This document shows positions 41,572 to 50,427 of a stretch of 64,000 bases of DNA, piece by piece. The stretch spans positions 1-64,000 of the forward strand of contig NZ_VDUZ01000018.1 in the NCBI RefSeq assembly GCF_008039615.1. Direction: 5' to 3'. Numbering within the stretch: position 1 is the first letter of the stretch; every line of letters begins with the position of its first letter. The notes beneath the pieces were generated by a model. It was not told the origin of the DNA, searched no databases, and was given only the letters and a program-made list of their open reading frames with translations. Position numbers and translations under genes: made by a program. This DNA comes from Vineibacter terrae. Lineage in GTDB: Bacteria > Pseudomonadota > Alphaproteobacteria > Reyranellales > Reyranellaceae.

Positions 41572-43134
41572 ATGTCCAGCAACACGCAGCGTCCGGCAGC
41601 GGCGATCCGCCGGCGGCAGGCGATGAGCTATGGCCTGAGTGGCGCCGGGCTGGCGATGCTTGGGCTGCCCGGCATCGCCGCGCCGGCAGCAGCGCAGCAG
41701 GCCGGCGTGCTCCGGGTGTCGGCCAACGTGAACCCCTCGACGCTCGATCCGGCCACCGGCCGCAGCGGCGGCGATCACCAGTTCCTCTACCCGCTCTACG
41801 ACACGCTCGTGGCGTGGGAGCCGACGACACTGGAGCCGCGGCCGGGGCTGGCGCAATCATGGACCTACAAGGACGCATCGACGGTGGTGCTGGAGCTGCG
41901 GCCGGGCCTCACGTTCCACGACGGCACGCCGCTCGATGCCGAGGCCGTCAAGTTCAACCTCGACCGCAACCGCAGCGATCCGAAATCGAACATCAAGGTC
42001 GACCTGGCCGGGGTGGAGAGCGTCGAGGCCACCGGCCCGACCACGGTCACGATCAAGCTGAAGCAGGCCGATCAGTCGCTGCCGCTGATCCTCTCGGACC
42101 GGGCCGGCATGATGGCATCGCCGACCGCGATCAAGGCCGGCGGCGGCAGCATCGACCGCGTGCCCGTCGGCGCCGGGCCGTGGAAGTTCGCGCGCTGGGA
42201 CGACAACGCGCTGGTTGCCTACGAGCGCAACCCGACGTACTGGCGCAAGGGCATCCCCAAGGTCGACCGTCTGGAGATGAAGGTCATCCCTGAGGTCAGC
42301 ACCGGTGTGCGTTCGGTGATCGCCGGTGAGAACGACGTGGTCGTCGCCGTCCCGGCCATCCAGAAGCCGTTGCTGGATCGCTCGGGCAAGGTGAAGGTGT
42401 TCACCACGCCGTCGCTCTATCTCTACATGATCTACCTCGACTTCTCCAAGCCGCCACTGAACGATGTGCGCGTGCGCCGGGCGATCAACCTCGCGATCGA
42501 CCGGGAAGTCTACAGCAAGGTGACCATGGGTGGGCTTGGCCAGCCGGCGACGACGCTCTTCCCCAAGGAATATTGGGCGCATGATCCAGCGCTGGCCAAC
42601 ATCATCACCTACGACCCGGACAAGGCGAAGGCGCTGCTGAAGGAGGCGGGCAGCCCGAGCGTGACGTTCACGGGCGTCGCGTATACCGACCAGGCGGCGG
42701 TGCAGCGCCAGGAGGTGTTGATGGAGATGTGGCGGCGCGTCGGCATCAACCCGAAGATCCACAACGCGTCCGTCCCCGAGGCATCGCAGGCCTTCTTCTT
42801 CAACCGCACGGTCAACTCCATGCTGGCGGCGATCACGGCGCGTCCGGACCCGTCGATGGCGCCGTATACGATCTTCGGCAAGGACTCGCCCTACAACGGC
42901 GGGCACCAGGAGATTCCCGGTATGGAAGCGGCGCTGGCCGCCTCGCGCGTCGGCGCGACCCCGGCGGCCCGCAAGGAGGCACTGTCGAAGGTCCAGCGCA
43001 TCGCGCTGGAGCAGGCGGTGTTCGTGCCGCTTGCATTCGACGTCAGCATCATCGCGCTCAGCAACAAGTACGCGGGCTTCCAGCCGAACTTGCTTGGCCG
43101 GCCGCGCTACGAGGAGATCGCGGCCGCGGGCTGA
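41572..43134 (+). CDS. ABC transporter substrate-binding protein, family 5 (paralogue 1)
   Basis: A 520-residue periplasmic binding protein of SBP family 5 (DppA/OppA class). The export signal has a twin-arginine look (AIRRRQAMSYGLSGAGLAML) with cleavage near AAAQQ. Mature parts include STLDPATGRSGGDHQFLYPL, the family signature FHDGTPLDAEAVKFNLDRN and PLLDRSGKVKVF. GAGGAGGG precedes the ATG. The ligand is unknown: the class carries peptides, nickel, glutathione, opines and other small molecules. A near-identical gene follows. Confidence 0.93.
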   Translation: MSSNTQRPAAAIRRRQAMSYGLSGAGLAMLGLPGIAAPAAAQQAGVLRVSANVNPSTLDPATGRSGGDHQFLYPLYDTLVAWEPTTLEPRPGLAQSWTYKDASTVVLELRPGLTFHDGTPLDAEAVKFNLDRNRSDPKSNIKVDLAGVESVEATGPTTVTIKLKQADQSLPLILSDRAGMMASPTAIKAGGGSIDRVPVGAGPWKFARWDDNALVAYERNPTYWRKGIPKVDRLEMKVIPEVSTGVRSVIAGENDVVVAVPAIQKPLLDRSGKVKVFTTPSLYLYMIYLDFSKPPLNDVRVRRAINLAIDREVYSKVTMGGLGQPATTLFPKEYWAHDPALANIITYDPDKAKALLKEAGSPSVTFTGVAYTDQAAVQRQEVLMEMWRRVGINPKIHNASVPEASQAFFFNRTVNSMLAAITARPDPSMAPYTIFGKDSPYNGGHQEIPGMEAALAASRVGATPAARKEALSKVQRIALEQAVFVPLAFDVSIIALSNKYAGFQPNLLGRPRYEEIAAAG

Positions 43135-43159
43135 GCGACGCCGGACGTCAGGAGGGATC

Positions 43160-44716
43160 ATGCGCAAGCAGACGCGGCCGGCAGCGATCAGCCGGCGACG
43201 GGGGATGCACTACGGCTTGAGCGGCGCCGGCCTGGCGATGCTCGGGCTGGCAGGTGCCGTTGGTTCGGCTGCGGCACAGGAGGGCGGGGTGCTGCGGGTG
43301 TCAGTCAATGCGAACCCCTCAACGCTCGACCCGGCAACCGGCCGTAGCGGGCGCGACTACCAGTACCTCTACCCGATCTATGACACGCTCGTCGCCTGGG
43401 AGCCGACGACGCTAGAGCCTCGGCCCGGTCTCGCGCAATCGTGGACCTACAGCGATGACACCACGCTCGTGTTGGAACTGCGGCCGGGCCTCACGTTCCA
43501 CGACGGCACACCGCTCGATGCTGAGGCCGTGAAGTTCAACCTCGACCGCAACCGCGGCGATGCGCGATCAAACTTCAAGGTCGACCTGTCGTCGATCGAC
43601 ACGGTCGAAGCCACCGGCCCAGCCACAGTCACCATCAAGCTGAAGATGGCCGACCGGTCGCTGCCGCTCATTCTGTCCGACCGGGTCGGGATGATGGTTT
43701 CGCCGGCGGCGATCAAGGCCGGTGGCGGCAGCGTCGATCGCACGCCGGTCGGCGCCGGCCCGTGGAAGCTCGTGCGCTGGGACGACAATGCGGTCGTGCT
43801 CTACGAGCGCAACCCGACCTACTGGCGTCAGGGTCTTCCCAGGATCGACCGCCTGGAGATCAAGGTCATTCCCGAGGTCAGCACCGGTGTCCGCTCGGTG
43901 ATCGCCGGCGAGAACGACATCGTCGTTGCTGTCCCGGCGATCCAGAAGCCGCTGCTGGACCGCTCGGGCAAGGTGAAGGTGTTCGCCAACCCGTCGCTCT
44001 ACCTCTTCATGGTCTATCTCGATTTCTCCCGTCCACCGCTGAACGACCTGCGAATCCGTCAGGCGCTCAACCTTGCCATCGATCGGGACGTCTTCAACAA
44101 GGTGACGCTGGCCGGGTTGGGGCAGCCGGCGACGACGCTCTTTCCCAAGGAGCACTGGGCGCACGATCCGGCGCTGACGAAGGTCCTTGCCTACGACCCC
44201 GACAGGGCGAAGGCGCTGCTTAAGGAAGCAGGCAATCCGACGGTCACTTTCACCGGCGTCGCCTTCTCCGACCAGCCGTCCGTGCAGCGTCTGGAGGTGC
44301 TGCTGGAGATGTGGCGGCGCGTCGGCATCAACGCGAAGTTCCAGAACAAAACCGTGCCCGAGGGGTCGCAGACCTTCTTCTTCGACCGCAAGGTCGACAG
44401 CCTCCTGGCGGCGATCCCGGCCCGGCCGGACGTGTCGATTGCTCCGTTCACGATCTTCGCCAAGGGTTCGCCCTACAATGGCGGACACCAGGAGATCCCG
44501 GGCATGGAGGCGGCGCTGGCCGCCACGCGTACCGGCGCGACGCAGGCCGCCCGCAAAGTGGCGCTGTCGCAGGTGCAGCGCATCGCGCTGGAGCAGGCGG
44601 TGTTCGTGCCGCTGGCGTTCGACGTCAGCATCATCGCACTCAGCAACAAGTACCAGGGCTTCCAGCCCAACCTGCTTGACCTGCCGCGGTTCGACGAAGT
44701 TGCGGTGGCGGGCTGA
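43160..44716 (+). CDS. ABC transporter substrate-binding protein, family 5 (paralogue 2)
   Basis: A 518-residue tandem paralogue of the preceding gene. The great majority of residues are identical by eye, including STLDPATGRSG, FHDGTPLDAEAVKFNLDRN, SVIAGENDIVVAVPAIQKPL and YNGGHQEIPGMEAAL. Differences cluster in the signal peptide and in short surface stretches such as SSIDTVEATGPA and KTVPEGSQTFFFDRKVDS. GGAGGG precedes the ATG at 43160, 25 bases after the first copy ends. Two receptors on one permease may widen the ligand range. Confidence 0.93.
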   Translation: MRKQTRPAAISRRRGMHYGLSGAGLAMLGLAGAVGSAAAQEGGVLRVSVNANPSTLDPATGRSGRDYQYLYPIYDTLVAWEPTTLEPRPGLAQSWTYSDDTTLVLELRPGLTFHDGTPLDAEAVKFNLDRNRGDARSNFKVDLSSIDTVEATGPATVTIKLKMADRSLPLILSDRVGMMVSPAAIKAGGGSVDRTPVGAGPWKLVRWDDNAVVLYERNPTYWRQGLPRIDRLEIKVIPEVSTGVRSVIAGENDIVVAVPAIQKPLLDRSGKVKVFANPSLYLFMVYLDFSRPPLNDLRIRQALNLAIDRDVFNKVTLAGLGQPATTLFPKEHWAHDPALTKVLAYDPDRAKALLKEAGNPTVTFTGVAFSDQPSVQRLEVLLEMWRRVGINAKFQNKTVPEGSQTFFFDRKVDSLLAAIPARPDVSIAPFTIFAKGSPYNGGHQEIPGMEAALAATRTGATQAARKVALSQVQRIALEQAVFVPLAFDVSIIALSNKYQGFQPNLLDLPRFDEVAVAG

Positions 44717-44740
44717 CACGGCGCGGCCGGGGAGAGACGC

Positions 44741-46354
44741 ATGTTGGACAAGAGAATGCCGCCGCGCGACGAGTGCGTGATCCGCGACCTCATCGACCGG
44801 CGCGCCCGGGAGATTCCGGACGACGTCTTCTCGATCTTCGACGACGGCACGCAGTGGACCTATGGCCGGCTGCGTGAGGAGGCACGCAGCTGCGGCAGCG
44901 CGCTGCAGCGCCTGGGCGTGCGGCAGGGCGATTTCGTGCTGGTCTGGCTACCCAACGGCGCGGCCTGCATGCGCGTGATGTTCGGCCTCAACTATATCGG
45001 CGCGGTCTACGTGCCGATCAACACCGGCTACCGCGGCGGCCTGCTGGAGCACGTCATCGACAATTCGGGCGCCAGCCTGATGGTCGCGGACGGCCAGCTC
45101 GTCGAGCGGCTGGATGGCGTGAAGCACGCCGGCCTGCGTGACGTGGTCGTGGTCGGCGGTGATGCCGCGCCGGTGCCCGGCCTGCGGCCGCTCGACGCCG
45201 GCGCGCTGGTGGCTTCGGCCGACGCGCTGCAGGAGCTGGAGCGCGACATCGAGCCCTGGGACACGCTGTCGGTGATCTACACGTCGGGAACGACCGGCCC
45301 GTCCAAGGGCGTGCTGTCGTCGTCCCTGCATGTCCACGCCACGTTCCTCTCGAATACCTCAACGGCGCCGTCGGACCGCTCCCTGGTCACGCTGCCGATG
45401 TTCCATATGGGCGGTGCCGGCCCGATCTGGGGCGCGCTGATGCGCGGCGGCTCGTTCGCTCTGGTCGAGTCGTTCAAGACCGCCGAGTTCTGGTCGAAGA
45501 TCCGCGCCTTCGGCATCACCCAGACCATCCTGCTGGGGGCGATGACGCCGTTCCTGCTGAAGGAGCCGCCTTCGCCGGGCGACCGAGATCATCCGCTGAA
45601 GAAGGTCGTGATGGTGCCGCTGAGCGATCAGCACCAGGAATTCGCCGACCGTTTCGGCGTCGAGGTGTTCACGGCCTTCAACATGACGGAGACCTCCTCG
45701 CCGCTGTTCGTGGGCCCCCATCCGCCGATCCGCGGCACCTGCGGCCGGCCGCGCGCCGGCGTGGAGGTGCGCGTCGTCGACGAGAACGATTGCGAGGTGC
45801 CGACCGGCACGGTCGGCGAGCTCATCATCCGCACCGACATGCCGTTCGCCCTCAATCACGGCTATCACAAGAACCCGGAGGCCACCGCCAAGGCCTGGCG
45901 CAACGGCTGGTTCCATACCGGCGACGCCTTCCGGGTCGACGACGACGGCAATTTCTTCTTTGTCGACCGCATGAAGGACGCGATCCGGCGCCGCGGTGAG
46001 AACATCTCGTCGTTCGAGGTCGAGAAGGAGATCGTCGCCCACGAGGACGTGCGCGACGTGGCGGTGGTCGCGGTGCCCAGCGAGTTCGGCGAGGACGAGG
46101 TGATGGCCGTGCTGAGCGCGGTGGCCGGCCGCGTCATCGACCTCCCGGGCCTGGTCGCGTTCCTGCGGCCGCGCCTGGCCCACTTCATGGTGCCACGCTA
46201 CTTCCGCATCATTCCTGACCTGCCGCGCACGCCGACCGAGAAGGTGCAGAAGCACCTGCTGCGCAGCGAGGGCGTCACGGCCGACACCTGGGATCGCGAG
46301 AAGGCCGGCATCGTGCTGAAGCGGGACCGGCTGACACGCATATCGGCGGCTTGA
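44741..46354 (+). CDS. AMP-dependent CoA ligase (CaiC-like)
   Basis: A 537-residue adenylate-forming ligase. Motifs: VIYTSGTTGPSKGVLSS, the A5 region AFNMTETSSPLF, WFHTGDAFRVDDDGNFFFVD and the C-terminal RRRGENISSFEVEKEI followed by the catalytic-lysine segment PRTPTEKVQKHLLR. The overall pattern is closest to crotonobetaine/carnitine-CoA ligases and their relatives. It begins 25 bases after the second binding protein with GGGGAGAG upstream, so it probably activates the imported compound. Confidence 0.9.
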   Translation: MLDKRMPPRDECVIRDLIDRRAREIPDDVFSIFDDGTQWTYGRLREEARSCGSALQRLGVRQGDFVLVWLPNGAACMRVMFGLNYIGAVYVPINTGYRGGLLEHVIDNSGASLMVADGQLVERLDGVKHAGLRDVVVVGGDAAPVPGLRPLDAGALVASADALQELERDIEPWDTLSVIYTSGTTGPSKGVLSSSLHVHATFLSNTSTAPSDRSLVTLPMFHMGGAGPIWGALMRGGSFALVESFKTAEFWSKIRAFGITQTILLGAMTPFLLKEPPSPGDRDHPLKKVVMVPLSDQHQEFADRFGVEVFTAFNMTETSSPLFVGPHPPIRGTCGRPRAGVEVRVVDENDCEVPTGTVGELIIRTDMPFALNHGYHKNPEATAKAWRNGWFHTGDAFRVDDDGNFFFVDRMKDAIRRRGENISSFEVEKEIVAHEDVRDVAVVAVPSEFGEDEVMAVLSAVAGRVIDLPGLVAFLRPRLAHFMVPRYFRIIPDLPRTPTEKVQKHLLRSEGVTADTWDREKAGIVLKRDRLTRISAA

Positions 46355-46368
46355 GGAACGAGAGCAGC

Positions 46369-47895
46369 ATGAGCAGCACGACGACCGTTGACGAGCTGGG
46401 CCAGCGCCGCCGCAAGGTGCGCGCCATGGGCGGCGAGGCCAAGCTCAAGGCCCGACGCGACCAGGGCATCCTCAATGCCCGCGAACGCATCGAGCTGCTG
46501 TGCGAGCCGGACAGCTTCGCCGAGATGGGCGAATTCGCCTATTCGGCGCGCAGCGAGGATCGCGAGCGGACACCGGCCGACGGGATCGTGACCGGCTTCG
46601 GCCGGGTCGACGGGCGCGACGTCGCCATCGCCTCGTTCGACCTCACCACGCTGGGCGCGTCGTCGGCGGCGATCAACATCCGCAAGCTCGGCTTCCTGAA
46701 GGACAGCGCCTCGCGCGCCGGCATCCCCTGTGTATTCCTGATCGAGTCGGCGGGCGCGCGCATGCCCGACATCCAGGGCGCCGTCGGCATGGGCCGGATC
46801 GGGCAGATGTCGAGCACCAACCGGGTGCGTGACGTGCCGTGGGCCAGCGCCGTGCTTGGCCCGTGCTACGGCATGGGCACCTGGTATACCGTGCTGGCCG
46901 ACTTCGCGGTGATGCGCCGGGACGCGGCCTTCTCCGTGTCGAGCCCCAAGGTGACGTCGGTGGCGCTGAGCCAGGAGGTAACGCCCGAGGCCCTGGGCGG
47001 CGCCGACGTCCATGCCGACGTGACCGGCCAGATCGACCTGGTGACCGATACCGACGCGCAGGCCATCGATGCTCTGCGGCGCTTCCTGTCGTACCTGCCG
47101 TCCAACAGCGCCGAGGCGCCACCGCGTGCCCGGGCGCCAGTGCAGGCGCCGCCGCCGGCCGTGGTCGAAGCCCTGGTTCCCGTGGCGCGCAACAAGGTCT
47201 ATGACGCGCGCAAGCTCGTCGAAGGCTTGGCCGATATCGGCTCGGTGATGCCATTTCGCGACAGCTACGGCCGCACGCTGCATACCGCCCTGGCGCGGCT
47301 GGATGGCCAGCCGGTGGGCTTCATCGCCAGCAATCCCCTGCGCAAGGGCGGCGCGATCGACGGTCCGTCCTGCAACAAGATGACCGAGTTCGTCGTGCTG
47401 TGCGACAGCTTCAACATCCCGCTCGTGCTGCTGGCCGACACGCCCGGATTCCTGGTCGGCCTGCAGGCCGAGCATGACGGCGTCGCCGGCAAGATCATGA
47501 ACAACCTGCGGGCGCTGGCGCTGTCGACGGTGCCGAAGATCGCCGTCGTGGTGCGCAAGAGCTACGGCCAAGCCTATCTGAACCTGGGCGGTGGCGTTGC
47601 CGATGCGCTGGCGGTGATGACCACGGGCGAGGTGGGCTTCGTCGATCCGGCGGTGGCCGTCAGCGTGGTTCACAACCGCCGCGCCGACGACGGCGATGGC
47701 GACTACGCGGCGCTGGTCGACCAGATGGTGGTCAGCAACTCGCCCTTCGAGCTCGCCGGCATCTTCGCGGCGCACGCCGTGATCCGGCCCGGCGAGGCCC
47801 GCGCCTGGATCATCCGCATGCTGGAGGTCTATCGCCGGCGCAGCCATGGCGGTATCGGCCAGCACCGGCTGGCCACCTGGCCGACGAGCCTGTGA
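46369..47895 (+). CDS. Acyl-CoA carboxylase carboxyltransferase subunit (AccD/PccB-like)
   Basis: A 508-residue carboxyltransferase with both crotonase-like halves. The N-half includes LNARERIELLCEPDSFAEMG, ADGIVTGFGRVDGRDVAIAS, IESAGARMPDIQG and GPCYGMGTWYTVLADF. The C-half has PLRKGGAIDGPSCNKMTEFV, LLADTPGFLVGLQAEHDG and VVVRKSYGQAYLNLGGG. No biotin carboxylase or biotinyl carrier is in this operon. The enzyme may borrow them, or act without biotin on an acyl-CoA. It starts 14 bases after the ligase; an alternative TTG overlaps the ligase stop. Confidence 0.9.
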   Translation: MSSTTTVDELGQRRRKVRAMGGEAKLKARRDQGILNARERIELLCEPDSFAEMGEFAYSARSEDRERTPADGIVTGFGRVDGRDVAIASFDLTTLGASSAAINIRKLGFLKDSASRAGIPCVFLIESAGARMPDIQGAVGMGRIGQMSSTNRVRDVPWASAVLGPCYGMGTWYTVLADFAVMRRDAAFSVSSPKVTSVALSQEVTPEALGGADVHADVTGQIDLVTDTDAQAIDALRRFLSYLPSNSAEAPPRARAPVQAPPPAVVEALVPVARNKVYDARKLVEGLADIGSVMPFRDSYGRTLHTALARLDGQPVGFIASNPLRKGGAIDGPSCNKMTEFVVLCDSFNIPLVLLADTPGFLVGLQAEHDGVAGKIMNNLRALALSTVPKIAVVVRKSYGQAYLNLGGGVADALAVMTTGEVGFVDPAVAVSVVHNRRADDGDGDYAALVDQMVVSNSPFELAGIFAAHAVIRPGEARAWIIRMLEVYRRRSHGGIGQHRLATWPTSL

Positions 47896-47925
47896 AATGC
47901 GCTGGTCTGTCACGGCGCTTGCGGT

Positions 47926-47953
47926 TTGACGGCCGATGATCCCCGGTTGTAAT
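47926..47953 (+). promoter_or_regulatory. sigma-70-type promoter of tetR-family gene
   Basis: TTGACG (47926-47931) and TGTAAT (47948-47953) each match consensus at five of six bases and are 16 bases apart. Transcription would begin near 47960, 16 bases before ATG 47976. The regulator therefore probably has its own promoter in addition to read-through from the operon. Confidence 0.6.
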
Positions 47954-47975
47954 CGGCAGCCCGGCGTCGCACCGC

Positions 47976-48629
47976 ATGAGCCGCGGCAAGGGAACTTCTG
48001 ACGTGGCCCGGATCAAGCTCAGATGGAACGGCGAGGTCGAATCGTCCGAGGAGCAGCAGCGGCTGAAGCGTCGCGTGATCTTGCGCGAGGCCGGCCGGGC
48101 CTTCAACGAGCGCGGCTTTCACAACGTGTCGCTCGACGAGGTCGCGCTGGAGCTCGGCATCTCCAAGACGGTTTTCTACTACTACTTCAGGAACAAGAAC
48201 GACGTGCTGCTGAGCTGCGTCGAGATCGGCTTCGAGCTGGCCGAGGAAGCCCTGCGGGCGGCCGAGACCCAGGAGGGGACCGGGCTGGATCGGATCGCGA
48301 CGTTCGTACGGACTTACGTCGAAGGCATCAATTCCGAGCTCGGCACCTGCGCCGTGTTCTCCGAGCTGAACTCGCTGCATCCGGACGACCTGAAGAAGGT
48401 GCGCAAGCGCCAGCGGATGTTCGGCCGCCGCGTGATGAAGCTGGTCACGCAGGGCATCGCCGACGGCAGCGTGGCCGTCGAGGATGTGAAATCGGCGGCC
48501 GGCTGGATCATCAGTCCGCCGCTGATGATGCCGCGGGTGCCGGAGTTCTGGCGCGACCGCAGCGGCGCGCAGCTTGCCACCTGGTATGCCGATTTCGCGC
48601 GCCGCGCGCTGATGCCGCCGCGCGGCTGA
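47976..48629 (+). CDS. TetR-family transcriptional regulator
   Basis: A 217-residue TetR-type repressor. The DNA-binding domain is at about 30-75 (RRVILREAGRAFNERGFHNV, then SLDEVALELGISKTVFYYYF). The ligand-binding half includes YVEGINSELGTCAVFSELNS and a C-terminal TetR_C-like helix set. The sequence resembles regulators of acyl-CoA metabolism, so an acyl-CoA ligand is plausible. A GTG at 48003 is an alternative start. It lies 80 bases downstream of the carboxyltransferase and is the obvious candidate to control the 37642-47895 cluster. Confidence 0.9.
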   Translation: MSRGKGTSDVARIKLRWNGEVESSEEQQRLKRRVILREAGRAFNERGFHNVSLDEVALELGISKTVFYYYFRNKNDVLLSCVEIGFELAEEALRAAETQEGTGLDRIATFVRTYVEGINSELGTCAVFSELNSLHPDDLKKVRKRQRMFGRRVMKLVTQGIADGSVAVEDVKSAAGWIISPPLMMPRVPEFWRDRSGAQLATWYADFARRALMPPRG

Positions 48630-48649
48630 TGCCGTGCTAGGCTGCCGCG

Positions 48650-49534
48650 ATGCGGCCGCCGGCACCTACGCGTCTCACGGCCGCGGCCGTGGCCCTGCTG
48701 GGACTGCTGGCCGCGGTGCCGGCGCTCGGCCAGTCGCCGGGCCCGCAGGAGCCGGAGCACGAACAGGATCGCGAGCAGCGCTGGCTGATCCCGGCCGATG
48801 ACGGCTCCGGCCGGCTGATGCGCACCATCGTCTATCGGCCGCCGGGCGAGACGCCGCGGCGGCTGCTGGTGATCAACCACGGGGCGCCGACCAGCGGCGC
48901 GGCGAGCGCGCCGCAGCCGCGCTTCGCCAATGCCGCGCCCTGGTTCGTGGCGCGCGGCTACGTCGTGGTGGTGCCGCAGCGTCGTGGCTATGGCGCGACC
49001 GGCGGCCGTCAGAACGAGTCGTACGGCCATTGCGACAATGCCGACTTCCTGGGCGCCGGCCGCGAAGGTGCGCGCGATATCGCGGCTGCTGTCGCCTTCA
49101 TGCGGCAGCAGCCTTTCGTGCGGCCGGACGGCACCGTGATCGCTGGCCACTCGGCGGGCGGCTGGGCCACGCTGGCCTATGCCGGCCGCAATCCGCCCGG
49201 CGTGGTGGCGATGCTGAATTTCGCCGGCGGCCGCGGCGGGTGGCGCGACAACCTGCCCAACTACAATTGCGCGCCGGACAATCTCGTGCGCGCGGCCGGC
49301 GAGTATGGCCGCACGGCACGGGTGCCGTCCTTATGGATCTACGCCGAGAACGACTCGTTCTTCGGTCCCGCCCTCAGCCGGCGCATGGTCGATGCCTACC
49401 GCAATGCCGGCGGCATCGCGACCTATGTGCTGACGCCGCCATTCGGCCAGGACGGCCACAGCCTGTTCGTTGCGCGCAGCGGCGTGGCCGTCTGGTCGCC
49501 GACCGTGAAGATTTTCCTCGACCGCCATCCTTGA
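48650..49534 (+). CDS. Exported alpha/beta hydrolase (dienelactone-hydrolase-like)
   Basis: A 294-residue hydrolase with signal peptide AVALLGLLAAVPALGQ. The fold has RRLLVINHGAPTSGAASAPQ, GYVVVVPQRRGYGATGG, the nucleophile VIAGHSAGGWATLAYAG, an Asp in WIYAENDSFFGP and a His in FGQDGHSLF. The pattern suits dienelactone hydrolase or prolyl-oligopeptidase-like enzymes acting in the periplasm. Substrate unknown. It starts 20 bases after the regulator and may share its transcript. Confidence 0.86.
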   Translation: MRPPAPTRLTAAAVALLGLLAAVPALGQSPGPQEPEHEQDREQRWLIPADDGSGRLMRTIVYRPPGETPRRLLVINHGAPTSGAASAPQPRFANAAPWFVARGYVVVVPQRRGYGATGGRQNESYGHCDNADFLGAGREGARDIAAAVAFMRQQPFVRPDGTVIAGHSAGGWATLAYAGRNPPGVVAMLNFAGGRGGWRDNLPNYNCAPDNLVRAAGEYGRTARVPSLWIYAENDSFFGPALSRRMVDAYRNAGGIATYVLTPPFGQDGHSLFVARSGVAVWSPTVKIFLDRHP

Positions 49535-49583
49535 GGCGCGCCACCGTCCATGCCATAGCGCCGCCAGCAAAGGGGTCGACAGC

Positions 49584-50297
49584 ATGGCATGGCAGGGCAG
49601 GACGGTTCTGGCGGTGGTGCCGGCGCGCGGCGGCAGCAAAGGTGTGCCGCGCAAGAACATCGCCGAGGTCGGGGGCCTGTCGCTGATCGCGCGTGCCGCT
49701 GCGGTGATCAAGGCGCTGCCCTGGATCGACCGGGCGCTGATCACCACCGACGATCCCGAATTCGCGGCCGAAGCGCGCCGGCACGGGCTCGACGCGCCCT
49801 TCCTGCGCCCGCCGGAGCTGGCGACCGACACGGCCATTGCCGTGGAGGTCTGGATCCATGCCTGGCTCGCTGCCGAGGCGCAGCACGGCATGCGCTTCGA
49901 CACCGCGCTCTACCTGCAGCCGACCAGCCCCTTCCGCACGCCGGCGCATGTCGAGGCGACGCTGCGGGCGATGCTCGAGGGCGGCCACGCGGCGGCCTGC
50001 ACCGTCAGCCGTGTGCCGGGGCACTTCACGCCGCCCAAGCTGCTGCTGCGGGACGAGGCCGGGGTGATCGCGCCGTTCTCGCCCGACGCGCGCCTGCACA
50101 AGAACCGCCAGACCATACCGCCCTATTGGTACCGCAACGGCTATTGCTACGCCGCCCTGCGCCGCACGGTGGTGGACCAGCGGCAGATCGACGAGGCGGA
50201 TTGCGTCGGCGTGCCGGTCGATGGCCCGATCGTCAACATCGACGACCCGTTCGAGCTCCAGGTCGCGCGTTGGATGGCATCGCAGGGAGGGGTGTGA
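49584..50297 (+). CDS. Cytidylyltransferase, CMP-sugar synthetase-like (NeuA family)
   Basis: A 237-residue nucleotidyltransferase. The nucleotide-binding signature AVVPARGGSKGVPRKNIAEV is at about 10-29, with TTDDPEFA, YLQPTSPFRTPAHVE and WYRNGYCYA as in CMP-N-acetylneuraminate or CMP-pseudaminate synthetases. It would activate a nonulosonic or similar acid sugar. No sugar synthase or transferase gene is nearby, so the partner pathway must be elsewhere or the substrate differs. The next feature is a copy of the dispersed repeat. Confidence 0.88.
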   Translation: MAWQGRTVLAVVPARGGSKGVPRKNIAEVGGLSLIARAAAVIKALPWIDRALITTDDPEFAAEARRHGLDAPFLRPPELATDTAIAVEVWIHAWLAAEAQHGMRFDTALYLQPTSPFRTPAHVEATLRAMLEGGHAAACTVSRVPGHFTPPKLLLRDEAGVIAPFSPDARLHKNRQTIPPYWYRNGYCYAALRRTVVDQRQIDEADCVGVPVDGPIVNIDDPFELQVARWMASQGGV

Positions 50298-50311
50298 TCC
50301 AGCCGCACACT

Positions 50312-50397
50312 GTCATCCCGAGCGCAGCGAGGGATCTCCTGTGAATAGCGCGCAGTGCGTCTTGCCGCGGGAGATCCCTCGCTGCGCTCGGGATGAC
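50312..50397. repeat. Palindromic dispersed repeat, copy 4
   Basis: Arms GTCATCCCGAGCGCAGCGAG and CTCGCTGCGCTCGGGATGAC with inner GGATCTCC/GGAGATCC. The central part ATAGCGCGCAGTGCGTCTTG resembles the middle of copy 2, so the loop is conserved as well as the arms. It lies between the cytidylyltransferase and the convergent dehydratase and may terminate both. Confidence 0.9.
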
Positions 50398-50427
50398 GTT
50401 GATGCCGACCGCGCCTTTCCGCCGCCG

